From Caldora sp. SIO3E6 (lineage in GTDB: Bacteria; Cyanobacteriota; Cyanobacteriia; Cyanobacteriales; Coleofasciculaceae), in the NCBI GenBank assembly GCA_010672185.1, contig JAAHHL010000041.1, forward strand, positions 1 to 22,717: DNA of 22,717 nucleotides. Direction: 5' to 3'. Every line of letters starts with the position of its first letter. Position 1 is the stretch's first letter. Below are positions 22,569-22,717 of the stretch, piece after piece. The notes beneath the pieces are model-generated. The model had not been told where the DNA came from. It made no database searches and was given only the letters and a program-made list of their open reading frames with translations. The position numbers were made by a program, and so were the translations under genes.

Positions 22569-22717
22569 GTTTTTTTTGTCCAAAGTCCAAAAAAGTGGGG
22601 AGAAATTGAGTAAATACAAACACTTAGGAAAAGCTGGAAGTCCCGCCCATATTGATGCTGTTCTCCAAGTGGCCTCAAGAAATCAAATTAATGAGTTACA
22701 ACGAGCAATTAACTCCC
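22567..22717 (+). pseudogene. Fragment of a second accessory-type gene, running off the window
   Basis: The frame from the ATG at 22567 is open to the window end (50 codons). The first ~13 residues come from the IS end. From KYKHLGKAGSPAHIDAVLQV through RNQINELQRAINS it is clearly related to residues about 88-120 of the IS accessory protein, but not identical. The N-terminal half of this homologue is missing, so it is probably a truncated gene from a related element, split or fused by the IS. It could still be expressed from the IS-derived start codon. Confidence 0.65.
22573..22590 (-). repeat. IS right terminal inverted repeat
   Basis: TTTTTGTCCAAAGTCCAA, exact complement of the left end. 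Confidence 0.8.

Larger units (their letters stand above)
20394..22590. mobile_element. Complete two-gene insertion sequence
   Basis: The element is bounded by a perfect 18-bp terminal inverted repeat, TTGGACTTTGGACAAAAA, at 20394-20411 and inverted at 22573-22590. Just inside each end is a palindrome of the GTTTGCGTA...TACGCAAAC type. A third copy lies in the divergent promoter between its two genes: a DDE transposase (minus strand) and a 144-residue accessory protein (plus strand). No clear target duplication is seen. The left flank is a palindromic repeat and the right flank a fragment of a related accessory gene, so one flank may have been rearranged. Both genes look intact. Confidence 0.85.

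Overview
The window looks like part of an extrachromosomal replicon, or an integrated plasmid-like element, of a cyanobacterium, probably filamentous. Several copies of the cyanobacterial HIP1 octamer GCGATCGC are present (for example near 1117, 1815, 2315, 16563, 16969, 18861 and 20323). There are also interspersed cyanobacterial palindromic repeats, a Uma2-type nuclease, a very large primase-helicase initiator of cyanobacterial plasmid type, and IS elements. No ribosomal, metabolic or photosynthetic genes are present.

Layout. Positions 1-1000 hold decayed IS remnants, including an IS4/Tn5-like transposase fragment. Positions 1006-1856 are gene-poor and carry at least nine spaced copies of an iteron-like motif (CTTGACTACYCAT), with an AT-rich, dyad-containing stretch near 1150-1240. 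This is the best candidate for a replication origin or centromere-like region. Positions 2329-8003 (minus strand) hold a helix-turn-helix protein, a 1500-residue primase-polymerase/helicase Rep, and a small zinc-ribbon protein that starts the Rep operon. Positions 8285-10228 (minus strand) hold an unknown protein, a Uma2 nuclease with an overlapping 50-residue protein, and an XRE-type regulator. Positions 10501-15971 form a tightly packed plus-strand operon of about ten mostly unrecognised small proteins. It ends in a membrane-anchored coiled-coil FtsK/HerA-like ATPase and a GIY-YIG-domain protein with a C-terminal membrane helix. Positions 15987-17920 (minus strand) hold a catalytic-domain-only tyrosine recombinase and a protein with the hallmarks of a telomere resolvase (protelomerase). 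Opposite it, 18105-19007 encodes a probable DNA-binding partner. An orphan HsdR-N-like PD-(D/E)XK nuclease follows (19112-20215), then a complete IS (20394-22590).

The most exciting inference is that the element may be, or may come from, a linear replicon with hairpin telomeres. It encodes a resolvase-like enzyme beside a large primase-helicase. One isolated copy of the origin-region iteron lies at the resolvase promoter, about 16 kb from the array, which suggests that replication or partition and telomere resolution share a DNA-binding protein. No long perfect palindrome that could be the telomere target was found by eye, so linearity is a hypothesis. The membrane-bound ATPase operon could be a segregation or DNA-transfer machine. 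No capsid, relaxase or classical ParA/ParB gene was seen.
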